Shown here: piece by piece, positions 51,042 to 60,204 of the stretch
Layout of the letters: every line of letters starts with the position of its first letter
Numbering within the stretch: the stretch's first letter is position 1
Assembly (NCBI GenBank): GCA_004560045.1
Contig: SFWF01000001.1
Location: 1-64,000 of the forward strand
Direction: 5' to 3'
Length of the DNA stretch: 64,000 nt
From: a bacterium
GTDB lineage: Bacteria; Bacillota; Clostridia; Oscillospirales; Acutalibacteraceae
Position numbers and translations under genes: made by a program
Notes under the pieces: generated by a model
Databases searched by the model: none
Told to the model about the DNA's origin: nothing
Seen by the model: only the letters and a program-made list of their open reading frames with translations

Positions 51042-52326
51042 TCTTTTGTCTCCTTCTGAAAAAGATAAAGCAGATAGCGCTTACTCCCATAAGTATCGGA
51101 TAATAGAGATAGGGCATTACGTTTATCGGGGAAATTCCCGCGAGGGTAGCGGCGGATAGCATCTGCGCACCGTAGGGAATAATTCCCTGCCCTACCGAGC
51201 TGAATATATCGAGAAGAGAGGCCGACCGTCTCGGGGAAATACCGTATTCCTCGCTTATATCCTTGGCGATCTGACCCGACATAACGATAGCGACCGTATT
51301 GTTTGCGGTACAGCAGTCCACAAGCAGAGCAAGACCCGAAATGCCGAGCTCGGCTCCTCTCTCGGTTTTAACAAGTCTTTTGATCTTACCGAGAATATAT
51401 GTAATTCCGCCGTTTTCACGAACGAGGGCAAGTATGCAGGCGACGATTACCGAAATTACGGTTATATCGTACATACCCGTTACTCCTCCGCCGATATCGC
51501 CGAAAACGCTAAGAGGCTTTATTGTACCGAGGGACAGTCCGACGATTACCGAGACCACCGTACCGCCGATAAGAACGATAAAGACGTTAAGGCCTATAAG
51601 AGCCCCTGCAAGCACCAGCACGTAGGGAATGACCTGAAACAGATTATAAGAAAGGTCTCCGTCGACCTTACATTCGCTACCCATTGTAAGCAGATAGAAA
51701 AGAACTATCGAAATTACGGCGGCAGGAAGTACAATAAGAAAATTTTCCTTGAATTTGTCCTTCATCTGACAGCCCTGAGTCTTTACGGCGGCAATAGTCG
51801 TATCGGATATCATTGAAAGGTTGTCGCCGAACATAGCGCCGCTAAGGACGGCACCCGTACAGACAGCTACGTTTATATCGGTTTTTCCGCTTATTCCGAC
51901 GGCTATGGGAACAAGGGCGGCAATGGTTCCCATAGAGGTTCCCATTGAAACCGAGATAAAGCAGGCGATTATAAAGAGGCCGGGGACGACGAACTGCGGC
52001 GGGATAACCGAAAGGCCGAGATTGACCGTGCTTTCTACTCCGCCTGCGGCCGAGACCGAGCCCGAAAATGCGCCTGCACAAAGGAATATAAGGCACATCG
52101 TAACGATATTACTGTCGCCGACACCCTTTGCCATTATATTTATTTTTTCATCAAAGGAATTTTTTCGGTTCTGAAGCATTGCGACACTAAGTGCAATTAA
52201 AAAGGCTACTATTGCGGGCATTGCGTAAAAATCCCCCGAAATAATTCCGAAGCCTAAAAACAGCACCAGAAAAACCCCTATGGGCAAAAGGGCCGAAAGC
52301 CTGCCCTTTTCGGTGTTATTTTCCAT
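51031..52326 (-). CDS. NhaC-family Na+/H+ antiporter
   Basis: The 431-residue membrane protein has about eleven hydrophobic segments and NhaC-type landmarks: CAGAFSGSVSAAGGVESTVNLGL, VSMGTSMGTIAALVPIA and GAMFGDNLSMISDTTIAA. These proteins exchange cytoplasmic Na+ (or organic ions) for protons; the exact substrate is unknown. Its start overlaps the gatD-like stop by 11 bases, and its 3' end overlaps the XRE/BadF gene. Confidence 0.9.
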   Translation of the reverse strand: MENNTEKGRLSALLPIGVFLVLFLGFGIISGDFYAMPAIVAFLIALSVAMLQNRKNSFDEKINIMAKGVGDSNIVTMCLIFLCAGAFSGSVSAAGGVESTVNLGLSVIPPQFVVPGLFIIACFISVSMGTSMGTIAALVPIAVGISGKTDINVAVCTGAVLSGAMFGDNLSMISDTTIAAVKTQGCQMKDKFKENFLIVLPAAVISIVLFYLLTMGSECKVDGDLSYNLFQVIPYVLVLAGALIGLNVFIVLIGGTVVSVIVGLSLGTIKPLSVFGDIGGGVTGMYDITVISVIVACILALVRENGGITYILGKIKRLVKTERGAELGISGLALLVDCCTANNTVAIVMSGQIAKDISEEYGISPRRSASLLDIFSSVGQGIIPYGAQMLSAATLAGISPINVMPYLYYPILMGVSAICFIFFRRRQKSVQ

Positions 52327-53023
52327 TTCTTTCCCTCAGTTTTTTAAGTGTTTTTTCGTAGCCCTTTCTCTCGAAAGAGAAAACGTAGTCAACAAGCTCT
52401 GTGCCCGTAAGCTTTTCGGCAAAATATTTAAGGAAGATCGGGTTTTTGACGAAAAGCGGTCCCGTAAGGTGGGTACCGAAGAGGTTTTTATAGCGTATTC
52501 CCTCGGTTTTTTGACCCTTACCGTTCGCAAGACCCATTTCTACGTTAAAGAGGGGCGAGGTAATGCCCTCGATCTCACTGCATTTATTTATAAATCCGAC
52601 GAGGGTCATATCGGCCTCGGGGAAATTAACTATCGCGTCGTCGGTGGTGCGGGTCTTATTCTGTTCGGTGACGGTAAAGGGGAAAATACCGAGACCTTCA
52701 AACTCGCCTAAGAAGGAGGTTATTTTTTCGCCCAGCATTTCGAAGGAGTTTCCCGTAAGCAGGAGGAATTTTCCGTCCTCGACGTACTGCGCCAGGATGT
52801 CGCGGTTTTCCTTAAGGTCGTCAAGGGCCAGCTTCATATTTTCCTCGCTTCCCGAGCCGATATAGATAAGGTCGTATTCGGAAAGCTCTACCTCGTCGCC
52901 GAGGCTTTTTTTATCGAGAGCAAACTCGATACCGTTCAGCTCCAGCATACGGCAGAGGGCAGAAAGGTTCGCATAATCTCCGTAGAGGTTCATTAAATCG
53001 TGATAAAGATGTAATATTTTCAT
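52316..53023 (-). CDS. GatD-like class I glutamine amidotransferase lacking the nucleophilic Cys
   Basis: The 235-residue protein has the CobQ/GatD-type GATase fold and is paired with murT, with which GatD normally amidates lipid II D-glutamate. The opening LHLYHDLMNLYGDYANL and the GSGSEENM and FGTHLTGPLFVKNP (H185) segments fit GatD. At the nucleophile elbow, where GatD has CGGYQ, this protein reads LTGNSFEMLG. The codon is ACG, so Thr90 replaces the catalytic Cys. Glutamine hydrolysis by the usual route is therefore unlikely. Its start overlaps the murT stop (TAATG). Confidence 0.88.
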   Translation of the reverse strand: MKILHLYHDLMNLYGDYANLSALCRMLELNGIEFALDKKSLGDEVELSEYDLIYIGSGSEENMKLALDDLKENRDILAQYVEDGKFLLLTGNSFEMLGEKITSFLGEFEGLGIFPFTVTEQNKTRTTDDAIVNFPEADMTLVGFINKCSEIEGITSPLFNVEMGLANGKGQKTEGIRYKNLFGTHLTGPLFVKNPIFLKYFAEKLTGTELVDYVFSFERKGYEKTLKKLRERNGK

Positions 53024-54348
53024 TATTCGACCTCCACAAGCTCTAAGAATTTTCCCTTATCGGAGAAGCAGGTTATAACGTAGATCTTATCGGTGCTGTC
53101 GTTATTGAGAAGTTCAACGCCTTCGGCAATGCTCTCGGTGACCTTGATCTTATAGTCGCCGATTCCCGTATAGCTGAATCTTGCGGCAAGGTCGTTTGCG
53201 TAGGCCCCCGCAAGGACAATATTTTTAACGTTATCGGCATCGAGAAGCTGAAAATTGATATCGTAGAGCCAGGAAACGTCGCTTGTAAAGTATTTTCGGC
53301 TTACGGCATCGACGATTATAAGGACGTCAGAGCCCTCGGTATCCGAGGCGACAACCTTCAAGGAAAGGTCGTAGGAAATACTGTTTTCGTGCTTGGCAAC
53401 GAGGAAGGTACCCCTGCGGCTTCCGAGCCTGAAGGTCAGAACACGGCCGTTTTTAAGGGTATAGTTGTTTATACATTCGGCGATCCTTTCGCCCTCAATT
53501 CCCATAACCGAGGCTACGGTATAGGCGGCGAGGAGGTTATAGATATTGTAAAGAGACTTAAGCGCAAGGTCGATTCTGTGCTTGCCGTCGATAACGATAA
53601 AGCCTTCGTTTAAATCGGCCTTTGTAACGGTAAAGTCGGTATTTCTGCGCTTGTATCCGCAGACGGCACAGTCGAAATGACCGATATGGTTATAGTGATA
53701 GGTACTGTATTCCATAGGTCCGTGACAGACGGGACAGTAGACTCCGTCGTTATAGACGCCGTTAAATTCAGACGAGTCGGTAGAAAGCTTGTCGGCACCG
53801 AACCATAAAGTTCCTTCTCGGTCTTTCCCGAAAAGGGAAACGAGGGGATCGTCGGCGTTAAGGATAAGCTGAGTAGAGTCGTGGATAGACTCCTTTATCG
53901 CATTATAGACCCACATAGGATGACCGTTTCGGGTAAGCTGATCGCGGTAGAGGTTGGTCAAAACAAGGTGGGTAGGGGCGAAATGCTTAAAGGTATATTT
54001 AGCGTAACGCTCGTCACTCTCGATAAGAAGGACGTCGCCGTCGAGTTTTCCGCCAAGGGTCGCGTTCGACAGTATAAAGGTCGTAACACCCTCGATCTGA
54101 TTCGAGCCCTCGGCGTTGTAGATGACCTTTAGTCCGTTTGTTCTCAGTATATGGGCGATCATTTCGACGGTTGAGGTCTTTCCGTTACTTCCCGTAACGG
54201 CCACGATCTTTTCGGGAAGTTTTATTTTGGAAAGAACGTTGGGGCAGACCTTAAGGGCGAATTTACCCGGAAGACTGCTTCCCTTTCCGATAAATTTTCC
54301 GATCACGCGGAGGATCTTACAGATTATTATGGCAAGAAATTTTCGCAT
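53023..54348 (-). CDS. murT: MurT-like Mur ligase (lipid II amidation subunit)
   Basis: With ATG 54348 as start (AGGAG about 10 bases upstream), the protein has 441 residues. The Mur-ligase ATP loop is TGSNGKTS (residues 52-59). A zinc-ribbon insertion typical of MurT is at 205-230 (C205, C208, C227, C230), and the C-terminal DUF1727 domain has the DVSWLYDINFQ motif with the catalytic Asp. MurT with GatD converts D-Glu to D-isoglutamine in lipid II. The frame is open 12 codons further upstream, but those would overlap the preceding methyltransferase gene. Confidence 0.92.
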   Translation of the reverse strand: MRKFLAIIICKILRVIGKFIGKGSSLPGKFALKVCPNVLSKIKLPEKIVAVTGSNGKTSTVEMIAHILRTNGLKVIYNAEGSNQIEGVTTFILSNATLGGKLDGDVLLIESDERYAKYTFKHFAPTHLVLTNLYRDQLTRNGHPMWVYNAIKESIHDSTQLILNADDPLVSLFGKDREGTLWFGADKLSTDSSEFNGVYNDGVYCPVCHGPMEYSTYHYNHIGHFDCAVCGYKRRNTDFTVTKADLNEGFIVIDGKHRIDLALKSLYNIYNLLAAYTVASVMGIEGERIAECINNYTLKNGRVLTFRLGSRRGTFLVAKHENSISYDLSLKVVASDTEGSDVLIIVDAVSRKYFTSDVSWLYDINFQLLDADNVKNIVLAGAYANDLAARFSYTGIGDYKIKVTESIAEGVELLNNDSTDKIYVITCFSDKGKFLELVEVE

Positions 54349-54352
54349 AGTG

Positions 54353-55522
54353 TTAGTTCTCCTTACTTTCCTGCGTTTTGACACCGGTCTGATATTCTTT
54401 TATTACGTTTTGAATTCTGCGAACCTTATAGCCTTTTCTTGTTAAGAAAGAGAGGTCGCGGGCCTGAGTTTCGGGGTTGCAGGAAATATAAACTATCCTT
54501 TCGGGAGAAAGGGTAACGAGGGCGCGGAGGAATTCGAGGCTTGCTCCTGCGCGGGCGGGGTCCATTATAACTACGTCGGCTTTTTCTCCCGAATCGGCAA
54601 GCTCTACCATAAATTTTCCCGCATCAGCGTTATAAAATTCTATATTTTCGGCGCCGCTTAGCTTAGCGTTTACCTTTGCGTCGGCAATAGCGTCGGGATT
54701 TATTTCGACACCGATCACCCGCTTCGCGTTTTTAGCGGCGATAAGTCCTATAGTTCCTATTCCGCAGTAGGCGTCGATAACCGTTTTTTCGGGGGTTATT
54801 TCGGCAAATTCGATAGCCTTTCCGTAGAGGACCTCGGTCTGAACGGGGTTGATCTGATAAAAGGCTTTGGGAGAAATTCGGAAGGTACAGCCGCAAAGCT
54901 GTTCTAAAATATAGCCCTCGCCGTAAAGTGCCTTGCTTTTCTCGCCAAGCACAAGGCTCGTGCGCTTGTTGTTTATATTCTGAACGATGGTCGTAATATC
55001 GGGGTGACGCTCTAAAAGGGCGTTTATGAATTTAGAGCACGAGGGAAATTCTTCGGTCGCGGTAACGAGGGTAACCATTATCTGACCGCTTACGAAGCCT
55101 CTTTTTATCTGAACGTGACGGAGAAATCCCGTCATAGCATTATCGTCGAAGGGCTTCAGCTTAAAGCTTGCGGCAAGGCGTCGGATGGTTACAATAATTT
55201 CGTCGGCCTTTAGGTCCTCAAGCATACAGCTGTCTATGGGGACGATATTATGGGTCGAGGACTGATAAACACCCGATATTATCTGCCCTCCCCTTTTACC
55301 GAAGGCGGCCTGAACCTTATTGCGGTAGTTAAAGGGAGCTTTCATCCCTATAATTTCGGCAACGTGGTGATATTTACCGAGAAGCTTTATGACCTTGACC
55401 TGCTTAAAGCTGAGCTGACGGTCGTATGGCAGGTTTTGTATCTGACAGGCACCGCACTTTTTTCGGTGGGGGCATCTTTCAAAATCGGTTATCGGGGTAT
55501 CGTTTTGTTTCAAGGGGTACAC
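54353..55522 (-). CDS. RlmD-type 23S rRNA m5U methyltransferase, TRAM-less paralog
   Basis: The 389-residue enzyme has the Fe-S cysteines CPHRKKCGACQIQNLPY at the N-terminus and the methyltransferase motifs VIDAYCGIGTIGL, VEINPDAIADAKVNA, DPARAGAS and ISCNPETQARDL, which includes the catalytic Cys. It lacks the N-terminal TRAM domain carried by the tandem paralog 12 bases upstream, so it may modify a different uridine. Confidence 0.9.
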   Translation of the reverse strand: MYPLKQNDTPITDFERCPHRKKCGACQIQNLPYDRQLSFKQVKVIKLLGKYHHVAEIIGMKAPFNYRNKVQAAFGKRGGQIISGVYQSSTHNIVPIDSCMLEDLKADEIIVTIRRLAASFKLKPFDDNAMTGFLRHVQIKRGFVSGQIMVTLVTATEEFPSCSKFINALLERHPDITTIVQNINNKRTSLVLGEKSKALYGEGYILEQLCGCTFRISPKAFYQINPVQTEVLYGKAIEFAEITPEKTVIDAYCGIGTIGLIAAKNAKRVIGVEINPDAIADAKVNAKLSGAENIEFYNADAGKFMVELADSGEKADVVIMDPARAGASLEFLRALVTLSPERIVYISCNPETQARDLSFLTRKGYKVRRIQNVIKEYQTGVKTQESKEN

Positions 55523-55534
55523 CTCTCGGGTCTT

Positions 55535-56893
55535 TTATTTATATTCGGTAAGAACGCTCTTTAAAAGCGCTACGGTTTCCACATGGGCGGTACGGGGGAA
55601 AAGGTCGAAGGGAGTATATTCCTTTAGTTTATAACCGAGATCTTCGAGGATCTTTAGATCTCTCGCCAAAGTTGCGGGGTCGCAGGAAACGTAGACGAGA
55701 GTCTCGGGGCGGAAATCCTTCGAAATGGTATTTAAAAGCTCCTCAGAGCAGCCCTTTCGGGGCGGGTCGACGATAACGACGTCGGGTTTTATATTCCTTT
55801 CGGCTAAGGTTTTCGCCGCTTCGGCCGCATCGCCGCAGATAAATTCGGCATTATCTATTCCGTTTTGCTCGGCACTCAGCTTCGCGTCCTCTATAGCCTC
55901 GGGAATTATTTCTACGCCGATGATTTTTTCGGCTTCCTTTGCCATGGAAAGGCCTATGGTTCCCGCGCCGCAATAAAGGTCTAAAACGGTTTTTCCCTTC
56001 GGCTCGGCATAGTCTCTCGCCTTTTCGTAAAGCCTTTCGGCCATATCGCGGTTGACCTGATAGAAGGAAAGGGGGCTTATACGGATCTTAACTCCGCAAA
56101 GATAGTCGTAAATATAGCCGTCGCCGTAAATATTCACACATTCATCCGAAAGAATAACGTTGGTTTTCTTTTTATTTATGTTTAATACGACAGTTTTAAG
56201 GCTTTCGCCCAGCTCGGCCGACAAATCGTCTATAAGACGCTGCGCCGCGACGACCTTATCGCCGTTTATAACGAGGCAGACCATAATCTCCCCCGTCACC
56301 ATAGCCTTACGGATATAGAGATGACGGACGAGTCCCCTGCCCGTTTCTTCGATATAGGGCGGATTTCCCGAGGTATACATCCAATAGGAGAATATCTGCG
56401 CGATACGGCTGAATTCCTCGGGCTGAAGCGCACAGGTATCCGAGGGGATTATGCGGTGAGAATGATTTGCGAAAAAGCCCACCGAGCCGTTTTGCGCCAC
56501 GGGGTACTGCGCTTTATTGCGGTAGCCCTTTATTTTTTTGTCCGAAACTATCTCCTCGGGCGGCATATCTATTCCGCCGATACGCTTTACGGCGTCGGCA
56601 ACACGCTGTGCCTTGATCTTCAGCTCCTCGTCGTAGGAGATATGACGGTAGACGCAACCGCCGCATTTAGAAAAAACCTCGCAGTCGGGCTCGCATCTAC
56701 CCTCTCCGTATGAGAGGATATCTTCAATTTTTCCAAAGGCACAGTTTGATTTGACCTTTAAAATTTTAACCCTTAGCTCGTCGCCTATTGCGGTTTGGGG
56801 CACAAAAACGGCAAGCCCCTCGTATCGGCCGATTCCCGACCCCTCGGAGGACATTGCGGTTATGCTTAAAGGGATAATATCGTTCTTTTTCAT
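55535..56893 (-). CDS. rlmD: RlmD-type 23S rRNA m5U methyltransferase with TRAM domain
   Basis: The 452-residue enzyme has an N-terminal TRAM domain (about 6-60), Fe-S cysteines CEPDCEVFSKCGGC, and a C-terminal methyltransferase with VLDLYCGAGTIGLSM, VEIIPEAIEDAKLSAEQ, DPPRKGCS and VSCDPATLARDL. It methylates C5 of a uridine in rRNA, the usual target in this family being U1939 or U747. Its start overlaps the membrane-protein gene by 4 bases. Confidence 0.92.
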   Translation of the reverse strand: MKKNDIIPLSITAMSSEGSGIGRYEGLAVFVPQTAIGDELRVKILKVKSNCAFGKIEDILSYGEGRCEPDCEVFSKCGGCVYRHISYDEELKIKAQRVADAVKRIGGIDMPPEEIVSDKKIKGYRNKAQYPVAQNGSVGFFANHSHRIIPSDTCALQPEEFSRIAQIFSYWMYTSGNPPYIEETGRGLVRHLYIRKAMVTGEIMVCLVINGDKVVAAQRLIDDLSAELGESLKTVVLNINKKKTNVILSDECVNIYGDGYIYDYLCGVKIRISPLSFYQVNRDMAERLYEKARDYAEPKGKTVLDLYCGAGTIGLSMAKEAEKIIGVEIIPEAIEDAKLSAEQNGIDNAEFICGDAAEAAKTLAERNIKPDVVIVDPPRKGCSEELLNTISKDFRPETLVYVSCDPATLARDLKILEDLGYKLKEYTPFDLFPRTAHVETVALLKSVLTEYK

Positions 56894-57693
56894 AGTTGTT
56901 CCTTACTGTAGAATTCTAAGGTTCGGTTGTAGTTTACTATAGTATAGCGGCAATGCACCACGTAGCAGCTTAAAATTAAGGGCGCGGTATATATCATCGG
57001 AACGATAAGCAGAGACAGCAGCATCCAGCCTATCAGACTTACCACAAGGGCCGCAAAGGCTCCCATAGAGCTGGAGGATATCATCGTGCTTATATGAACG
57101 GCCTCGTAGATAAGCAGATCGTCATCCATCGCCACGAGCGCGGCAAAGAGATAATATCTTGCGAAAAGGATAAGGCCGATGAAAATTCCCGCATACTTTA
57201 AAAATGCGCTCAGCAGAGCAATCCCCGCTACCCAAAGGGGTACCTCGGTACCGAGAAAATTATAAAGCCAGGTATTCGAAAGCAGGGCGGTTACAAAATA
57301 GGGCAGCATTGACGGTATAAAAACGGTTAAAAATTTAAAAAGAATTATAAAAACGCTCTTTATCGCCCTTTTATAAAGGGTAAAGCTTCCGAAATAGTAG
57401 AAGGCTTCGGTAGGGGCTTCCTCCAGACCTTCGGTAAGCCGCCAGAAATAGCGGACCGCACCGAGGAACAGAGGAAATATCGCAAAGGCGGTAAAAATCA
57501 GGGAAAAAAGGGTTACGAATATTCCGTAGCGCTCGGGAAAGACCGTATAGGCGCAGGAGGCTATTATATGTAAAATGTAGTAGGCAAAAACGGGTAAAAG
57601 CGAGGCCACGACGGCGCCGAAGTATTTACCCGTCAGAGCAGCTCTGGCCGTGCTTTTTACGACCATTGAGCTCGGGATTTTTTCAGGAAACAT
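56890..57693 (-). CDS. Polytopic membrane protein (DUF975-like)
   Basis: The 267-residue protein has about six hydrophobic segments (near 22-43, 58-85, 113-140, 152-180, 210-235 and a C-terminal one) and resembles DUF975-type proteins at its N-terminus (KSTARAALTGKYFGAVVASLL). Function is unknown. AAGGAG precedes the ATG, 23 bases after the pcrA stop, and the 3' end overlaps rlmD by 4 bases, so it belongs to the pcrA operon. Confidence 0.8.
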   Translation of the reverse strand: MFPEKIPSSMVVKSTARAALTGKYFGAVVASLLPVFAYYILHIIASCAYTVFPERYGIFVTLFSLIFTAFAIFPLFLGAVRYFWRLTEGLEEAPTEAFYYFGSFTLYKRAIKSVFIILFKFLTVFIPSMLPYFVTALLSNTWLYNFLGTEVPLWVAGIALLSAFLKYAGIFIGLILFARYYLFAALVAMDDDLLIYEAVHISTMISSSSMGAFAALVVSLIGWMLLSLLIVPMIYTAPLILSCYVVHCRYTIVNYNRTLEFYSKEQL

Positions 57694-57716
57694 CTTTTCT
57701 CCTTAAGGTTAGAATT

Positions 57717-60074
57717 TTAAAGTGTTTTAAGCTTTGCATAGCCTGCCATAATCTTTTTGGTTCCGACGTTTTCGAAGGCGATTTCCAGCATTGCGTCGTT
57801 GCCCATGGGGGTAACGGCAGTTATCATTCCGACACCGAAGGTCTTATGCTCAACCCTCATTCCTGCCGAATAAGAGACGGCAGAGGCCGAAGGCTTTACG
57901 GTTTGAATCGGGGTTGGACGGCGGAAAACGTCCTTATAGTCGTAGCCGCCGCTCTGTGACGGTCTTACGGGGACTGCGGCGGCAGGTCTGCGGTAGGCCG
58001 AGGTCACCTCACAGAGTGACTGCGGTATTTCGGTTACGAAGCGGGAGGGCAGGTTTCTAGAGGTCGAGCCGTATATCATACGGGTATTCGCGTTGGTTAT
58101 ATAAAGCTTTCTTTTGGCTCTTGTTATGGCAACGTAGGCAAGTCGGCGCTCCTCCTCGATCTCTTCGGGACCTGCGTAAAGGGTCTGGGTTCCGGGGAAA
58201 AGTCCCTCCTCCATACCTACGAGGAATACCTTTTTGAATTCGAGGCCCTTGGCCGAATGAACGGTCATAAGGATTACGGCGTCGTCGCCCTCCTCGTAGG
58301 AGTCGATGTCGCTTATAAGGGATATCTCCTCGAGGTAGCCCGAAAGGCCTACGTCGGGGTTTTCGTTTTCAAACTGAATAATACCCGTCTCGAGCTCCTT
58401 AACGTTTTCGGCTCGGTCCTGACCCTCGGGGCCCTCGGCCATAAGAGCGTTTATATAGCCCGTTTTGGCGAGGACGAGCTCGAAAAGTTCGTGTATCGGC
58501 ATTTCGTCCGCGGCGGCGGTAAGCTCGTCGATAAGCTGACAAAAAGCTTCAAGCTTAACCCTTGCGCGGGAAAGCAGAGGATATTCGGCGGCATTATGAA
58601 GCACCTCGTAGAGGGAGACACCGAGAGAAGAGGCAATCTGCTGAGCGTTGGCGACGGTAGTATCGCCAATACCTCTTTTAGGCTCGTTGATTATGCGCTT
58701 TAAGCGAATATCGTCGCAGTTATTGTCAATAAGGCGGAGATATGCCAAAACGTCGCGTATCTCCTTACGGTCGAAGAAGCGGTGACCGCCGATTATTCGG
58801 TAGACGATACCGCTTCGGGCAAATACGTTTTCTATCGAGCTCGACTGCGCGTTGGTGCGGTAGAGGATTGCGTGGTCGGCAAATTTGGCTCCACCCTTTA
58901 CGTTTTCGAGTATTTTATCGGCAACGTATCTTGCCTCGTCGTTTTCGTCCATAGCGGTATGAAGGGTTATTTTTTCTCCCTCGCCGAAATCGGTCCAGAG
59001 GTTTTTACCCTTTCGTCCCACGTTATTTGCGATAACGGCGTTGGCGGCATCGAGGATATTTCCCGTAGAGCGGTAGTTCTGCTCAAGCTTTATTACCACC
59101 GCATCGGGGTATTTCATTTCGAAATTAAGGATATTTTCGATAGTAGCGCCGCGGAAGCGGTAGATAGACTGATCGTCGTCACCTACGACGCAGATATTGC
59201 GGTGAACGCTTGCGAGAAGCTTACAAAGCTTATACTGCGCGTGGTTGGTATCCTGATACTCGTCCACCATTATGTAGCGGAACTTATTGGCATAGTATTC
59301 GAGGACGTCGGGCTCCTGCTTAAGCAGCTTTACGGCATTCAGTATCATACTGTCGAAGTCCATAGCGTCGGCGGCAAGAAGCCGTTCCTCATACTGCGCA
59401 TAAAGTCGGGCAATCATTTTTTCGCGGAAATCGCTGCCTATGTTCTGAGCATAGGCTTCGGGGGAAATAAGCTTGTCCTTAGCGGAGGAAATAGCGTTCA
59501 GCACCGTTTTTATCGGGACTATCTTTTCATCGAAATCGTTTTGCTTAATAAGGTCCTTTATAAGACGCTTCTGATCGTCGGTATCGTAGATGGTAAAATT
59601 GCTCGTATAGCCGAGACGGTCGCCGAAGCGGCGAAGCATTTTTCCGCAGACCGAATGAAAGGTTCCTGCCCAGACACCCGAGGTCTCGCTTCCGAGTCTT
59701 GCGGCAATACGCTCCTTAAGCTCCCCTGCCGCCTTATTGGTAAAGGTTATTGCAAGAATTTCCCAAGGCTTTGCCGCATCTACCGACATATTCCAAAACT
59801 CGGGAAGGTCGCACTTACCGTTTATATAGTCGTCGGCGGCCTCTGCGTCATTCTCGAAAAAAGCGGGTACCTCGTCGGAATTGTAGGCGTTTCCGTATTT
59901 AATAAGGTAGGCGATTCGGTTGACGAGAACGGTGGTTTTTCCGCTTCCCGCGCCTGCCAGCACCAAAAGAGGGCCGTTTGCGGTGGTTACGGCCTTAAGC
60001 TGCATATCGTTCATATTCGAAAATTCTTTTTCGATAACCTTTTTGCGAAGGTTTATAAAATCCTGAGAGTTCAT
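57717..60074 (-). CDS. pcrA: ATP-dependent DNA helicase PcrA (UvrD/Rep family)
   Basis: The 785-residue SF1A helicase unwinds DNA 3' to 5' in repair and replication restart. Motifs in order: Walker A GAGSGKTT, Ia TFTNKAAGEL, II DEYQDTNH, III GDDDQSIYRFRGA, IV LEQNYRST, V LMTVHSAKGLEF and VI YVAITRAKR. The C-terminus has a Tudor-like domain (AGMRVEHKTFGVG) known to bind RNA polymerase in Gram-positive PcrA. It heads the eight-gene operon that ends with the XRE/BadF fusion. AAAGGA and a good promoter precede it. Confidence 0.97.
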   Translation of the reverse strand: MNSQDFINLRKKVIEKEFSNMNDMQLKAVTTANGPLLVLAGAGSGKTTVLVNRIAYLIKYGNAYNSDEVPAFFENDAEAADDYINGKCDLPEFWNMSVDAAKPWEILAITFTNKAAGELKERIAARLGSETSGVWAGTFHSVCGKMLRRFGDRLGYTSNFTIYDTDDQKRLIKDLIKQNDFDEKIVPIKTVLNAISSAKDKLISPEAYAQNIGSDFREKMIARLYAQYEERLLAADAMDFDSMILNAVKLLKQEPDVLEYYANKFRYIMVDEYQDTNHAQYKLCKLLASVHRNICVVGDDDQSIYRFRGATIENILNFEMKYPDAVVIKLEQNYRSTGNILDAANAVIANNVGRKGKNLWTDFGEGEKITLHTAMDENDEARYVADKILENVKGGAKFADHAILYRTNAQSSSIENVFARSGIVYRIIGGHRFFDRKEIRDVLAYLRLIDNNCDDIRLKRIINEPKRGIGDTTVANAQQIASSLGVSLYEVLHNAAEYPLLSRARVKLEAFCQLIDELTAAADEMPIHELFELVLAKTGYINALMAEGPEGQDRAENVKELETGIIQFENENPDVGLSGYLEEISLISDIDSYEEGDDAVILMTVHSAKGLEFKKVFLVGMEEGLFPGTQTLYAGPEEIEEERRLAYVAITRAKRKLYITNANTRMIYGSTSRNLPSRFVTEIPQSLCEVTSAYRRPAAAVPVRPSQSGGYDYKDVFRRPTPIQTVKPSASAVSYSAGMRVEHKTFGVGMITAVTPMGNDAMLEIAFENVGTKKIMAGYAKLKTL

Positions 60075-60108
60075 TGAATCGTTCCTTTAAGCACAGTTAT
60101 ACAGATAT

Positions 60109-60137
60109 ATTATACTATATTACTCTTTCTAATTCAA
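60109..60137 (-). promoter_or_regulatory. Sigma-A promoter of the pcrA operon
   Basis: Minus-strand TTGAAT and TATAAT have a 17-base spacer, 35 bases before the pcrA start. Confidence 0.78.
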
Positions 60138-60204
60138 TGAGAAATATATTAAATTTAAGGATAATATCATACGGTTAGACATATAATTAAACCGAGGTGG
60201 TTTT

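Noticed and set aside
58782..60077. Long open frame (431 codons) on the plus strand opposite pcrA
   Set aside because: It is fully antisense to a helicase with every motif intact, has no ribosome-binding site and no recognisable domain; it is a by-product of codon bias.
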